Positions 39,315 to 41,695 of a DNA stretch of 41,695 nucleotides are shown here, piece after piece (positions within the stretch are counted from its first letter, which is position 1; every line of letters starts with the position of its first letter). The position numbers were made by a program, and so were the translations under genes. The notes under the pieces were generated by a model. It was not told where the DNA came from and did no database searches. It saw nothing but the letters and a program-made list of their open reading frames with translations. The stretch is from Chloroflexota bacterium. Lineage in GTDB: Bacteria > Chloroflexota > Anaerolineae > UBA4142. The stretch covers positions 1-41,695 of the forward strand of contig JACRPR010000067.1 in assembly GCA_016223105.1 (NCBI GenBank). Direction: 5' to 3'.

Positions 39315-41224
39315 TGTGGAATTGTGATCTGCGTGAGCATCACACGATCATTCGGTAGGCGCGCGCCGGTCGCATCAAAAACCGAGACGCGTGCGAGCGT
39401 CGCGGGATCGTACATTCCGACAAAAATCGAAAATGTGCCGCTGGTGTCAACAATCAAATCGCGTCCGTCCACGATCAATTCGCCGATCTGCCACGCGCGC
39501 GTCGGATATGTGCCGCGCGCGGGCGCGCCATCGTGTTGGGCGATCACGCGCTCGTTTGCATCGGCGATGTGCACGAACACCGTGAAATCCTTTTCGATTT
39601 TTTGCGCGGCGCGCCAGTACAACACGACGCGCACATCGCGCGTGCCTTCGACGCGATAACCGACGAGCGTCGCGTCGCCGACGCGCGCGTTGAGCGGAAT
39701 GATTTTCGCTTCAAACTCGCGCGGCGTCAAGTACAGTTGCGGACGAAACACCGAGACGCGCGTTTCAAAAACGCGGTCGGCGGAACGCGTGAGCCGGTTT
39801 TCGATGACGTGATCCGGGTCCCACCAATCGGTTTGCGCGGGAATGAACCAGATGCGCCGATACTCGCGCATCAATTTTTGCAACGCCGCGTCATCCTCCG
39901 GCGTCGGCTGAAAATCTTTGGGCAAGGTCAACACGGGCAATTCTGGCGGACGATAATAGAGCGCGGACATTTCGGTAAAATTTTGGATCACGATGTCGCC
40001 GGGCTGGCTCTGCTTCGCGATCAAGTGCATCAGCGCGCGCCAGTCCGGCGATTTGGCGTACGCGGGATTGAAAAAATAATTCGCAAGCGAGAAGGTGGAG
40101 GCGGCGATGAAGAAGAGAAGCACAATCGAAAACGTAAAACGTGAAACGTAATCGGGTTTGATCAGCGTGACGATCCCCAGCGCGAACACGAGATAGTACG
40201 CGGGGGCGATGCCGTTGAGATAACGTTCGAGAAACAGCGGACGCCCAATCGAAATCGCGTACAACGCGAGCGTCGGCGCGGCGATCCACAAAAACAAAAA
40301 CGCGGCGCGCGCGCGATCAGAACGCGCGCGCCAAATCAGGATCGCGCCGAGCGCGAGCGCGAGCGGCAACCAAAGCAATGTTTTCAATTCTGCCGGGACG
40401 GTATCGCCGACGACAAACGTCGCGAGCGTGCGACTGAATTGATCGAGCAGTGCCACGCTTTGCTCCGCGCTCCCTTCGCCGTACGTCGAAATGCGATTCG
40501 TGCCAAACAAGACCCAGGGCGCGTACACCAAAACCAGGACGATCTGCGCGCCGATCCATCGCGCGAGCGTGCGCCATCGCCGCGCGAGCAACACGAACGC
40601 GACCACAAATAAATTTTCCGCGACGAGAATGAACGTGTCGTAGTAATGCGTGTACAGCGCGGCGGTGGTCGCTAAAATGTAAAATGCGAGATTGGGAATC
40701 AGGGATTGAAAGTTGGAAGTTGGATATTGGATGTTGGAAAATCTCCAATCTCCAATCTCTAATCTCCACCAGCGCCAGAAGAAAATCAGCGTGAGCAAAC
40801 TCAACGCGGGCCACAGCGTGTAATTGCGAACATCTTGCGAATGCCAAATTTGATACGGATTGATCGCGATCAACGCGGCGGCGATTAGCGCGCCCGTGTC
40901 ATTGCGAGCCGCTCCGCGGCTCGCAATGACATTTGCGAGACGATACATCAACGGCACACACAGCACGCCGAACCACACGGAAAAATAGCGCGTCGCAAAT
41001 TCGCTCGCGCCCGCGAGCGCGACCCACGCGCGGAGCGCGAGATAGTACAGCGGCGGATTCGGCTCGATGAAACGAATCCCGCGCCACAAACCATCCCAGG
41101 TACGCTGAACAAAAATCACCGTGAACGATTCGTCGCCGCGCAACGCGACGGCATCGAGTTGGAACACGCGCAACGCGAACGCGATGAACATCAGAGCGCA
41201 AATGATCAACCAATTCTTGTTCAT
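39311..41224 (-). CDS. GT39/ArnT-like membrane glycosyltransferase
   Basis: 637 residues. First helix (LIICALMFIAFALRVFQLD) and the family catalytic loop (LRGDESFTVIFVQRTWDG...EPNPPLYYLALRAW) are clear, followed by about ten more membrane helices and a C-terminal beta-rich extracytoplasmic domain (from about 430). GT39/PMT-type enzymes transfer a sugar from a polyprenyl-phosphate donor to a lipid or protein outside the membrane. Two repeat elements are translated in frame inside it: VIASRGAARNDTG (40898-40930) and a GDWRFSNIQYPTSNFQ segment (about 40690-40767). The start at 41224 overlaps the methyltransferase stop (ATGA) and its stop overlaps the yfhO start, suggesting one coupled operon for surface glycoconjugates. 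Confidence 0.9.
   Translation of the reverse strand: MNKNWLIICALMFIAFALRVFQLDAVALRGDESFTVIFVQRTWDGLWRGIRFIEPNPPLYYLALRAWVALAGASEFATRYFSVWFGVLCVPLMYRLANVIASRGAARNDTGALIAAALIAINPYQIWHSQDVRNYTLWPALSLLTLIFFWRWWRLEIGDWRFSNIQYPTSNFQSLIPNLAFYILATTAALYTHYYDTFILVAENLFVVAFVLLARRWRTLARWIGAQIVLVLVYAPWVLFGTNRISTYGEGSAEQSVALLDQFSRTLATFVVGDTVPAELKTLLWLPLALALGAILIWRARSDRARAAFLFLWIAAPTLALYAISIGRPLFLERYLNGIAPAYYLVFALGIVTLIKPDYVSRFTFSIVLLFFIAASTFSLANYFFNPAYAKSPDWRALMHLIAKQSQPGDIVIQNFTEMSALYYRPPELPVLTLPKDFQPTPEDDAALQKLMREYRRIWFIPAQTDWWDPDHVIENRLTRSADRVFETRVSVFRPQLYLTPREFEAKIIPLNARVGDATLVGYRVEGTRDVRVVLYWRAAQKIEKDFTVFVHIADANERVIAQHDGAPARGTYPTRAWQIGELIVDGRDLIVDTSGTFSIFVGMYDPATLARVSVFDATGARLPNDRVMLTQITIPQ
40690..40767. 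repeat. Heptamer repeat inside the glycosyltransferase gene
   Basis: GTTGGAAGTTGGATATTGGA and CTCCAATCTCCAATCTCTAA units, the same families as intergenic arrays at 4485-4530, are translated in frame between two predicted membrane helices. Confidence 0.8.
40898..40930. repeat. 33-bp palindromic element inside the glycosyltransferase gene
   Basis: GTCATTGCGAGCCG (40898-40911) and its exact complement (40917-40930) around CTCCG; minus-strand translation is VIASRGAARND. A shorter relative of the 30686-30765 repeat. Confidence 0.85.
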
Positions 41225-41695
41225 AACTTTTTCGCGATCGCGATCACGGACAAACCGAATGGAAAATTCCAACGCGCCGCGACGCGCATCTCTGCGCTGA
41301 ACAGCGCGCTCAATGCCGCGTTGATCGCGCCGGGCAATGTCACCAAATCGGAATGAACTGTCGCGCCATTGCGCGGCGCGCGGCGCACAGTCAAGCGCAA
41401 CGCGGCGATGAACGGCAACAGTAACGCGTTCGTGTGCAGAACACGCTCGACGCAAAAACCGGCGGACGCGAGTTTCGCGCGCGTGTCGCGCGCCGAGTAC
41501 CGGCGTTGATGTCCGACCGCGACATCGTGCTCGCCCCAGAGCCATTGATACGCGGGCAACAGCGCGATCAACCGCGCGCCTGGCTTGAGCACGCGCGCGA
41601 TCTCGGCGAACGCGCGCGCGTCGTCCGCGATGTTGCAAATCACGTCGAACGAAACCGCGAGATCGAACGAATTTTTTGCGAACGGCAGATCGGTG
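41221..41695 (-). CDS. Class I SAM-dependent methyltransferase (N-terminus beyond window)
   Basis: Only the C-terminal ~157 residues are present; the frame is open through the window edge. It enters as TDLPFAKNSFDLAVSFDVICN, a Methyltransf_11-type motif II region, then ARAFAEIARVLKPGARLIALLPAYQWLWGEHDVAVGHQRRYS (cut into typical post-III motifs) and ends in a hydrophobic segment and SVIAIAKKL. Homologues methylate small molecules or sugars. Its stop overlaps the start of the GT39 gene, which suggests a role in modifying the same glycoconjugate. Confidence 0.85.
   Translation of the reverse strand, partial: TDLPFAKNSFDLAVSFDVICNIADDARAFAEIARVLKPGARLIALLPAYQWLWGEHDVAVGHQRRYSARDTRAKLASAGFCVERVLHTNALLLPFIAALRLTVRRAPRNGATVHSDLVTLPGAINAALSALFSAEMRVAARWNFPFGLSVIAIAKKL

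Noticed and set aside
41225..41638. 138-residue N-terminal extension of the GT39 gene
   Set aside because: It is Arg-rich, overlaps the methyltransferase in another frame, and the ATGA overlap at 41224 gives the natural start.

Overview
The window looks like chromosomal DNA of a Chloroflexota (probably Anaerolineae-like) bacterium. This is inference from gene content: a five-domain DHH-CBS-CCA enzyme, an F420-type LLM oxidoreductase, Thr-Pro-rich extracytoplasmic linkers, a YfhO plus GT39 pair, and many short intergenic repeats. Host genes are saturated with CGCG words (Ala GCG, Arg CGC). The restriction-modification cassette, the HNH gene and the repeats are less so. Readable promoters follow TTGaca/TTGCGC - 16-17 nt - TAtaaT, often with an upstream TGC.

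Layout. 1-8951 (minus strand): the N-terminal part of ftsH, dinG, two small genes, a degenerate receiver-GGDEF protein and a CCA-type nucleotidyltransferase. 9129-13593 (plus): FtsB-like protein, a frameshifted DUF711 gene, DUF4926, LLM oxidoreductase, a SWIM zinc-finger protein behind a terminator-containing leader RNA, and a flippase-like membrane protein. 13699-16110 (plus): an ECF-sigma-like domain joined through one membrane helix to extracytoplasmic CARDB and Thr-Pro repeats. 16150-24742 (mostly minus): small membrane proteins and a VirB4/TraC-like ATPase suggesting a reduced type IV-secretion-like module, split by a restriction-modification cassette (M-S fusion, second methylase, Xre regulator, PD-(D/E)XK nuclease). 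24898-34466 (plus): comEC, pepF, FAH hydrolase, MscS, a glutamine-amidotransferase-like hydrolase, a TPR protein and a polymer-forming membrane protein. 34507-36434 (minus): M20 peptidase and a tRNA cluster holding the 3' half of a group I intron in a tRNA-Ile(CAU)-type gene, fused to a truncated HNH gene. 36461-41695 (minus): Dam methylase, a broken YfhO gene, a GT39 glycosyltransferase and a partial methyltransferase.

Three themes recur. First, heptamer-type tandem repeats and palindromic REP-like elements fill most intergenic gaps and intrude into genes, including a frame-breaking heptamer array in yfhO. Second, several signalling or catalytic domains have lost key residues (FtsH HDAGH, receiver plus GGDEF, ComEC metallo-hydrolase domain). 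Third, several loci look truncated at sharp junctions (methylase/Xre, intron/HNH, yfhO 3' end, DUF711); real deletion and assembly error cannot be separated from sequence alone. No tRNA here encodes CCA, which fits the CCA enzyme at 6423-8951. Motif comparisons with known families are from memory, with no database search.
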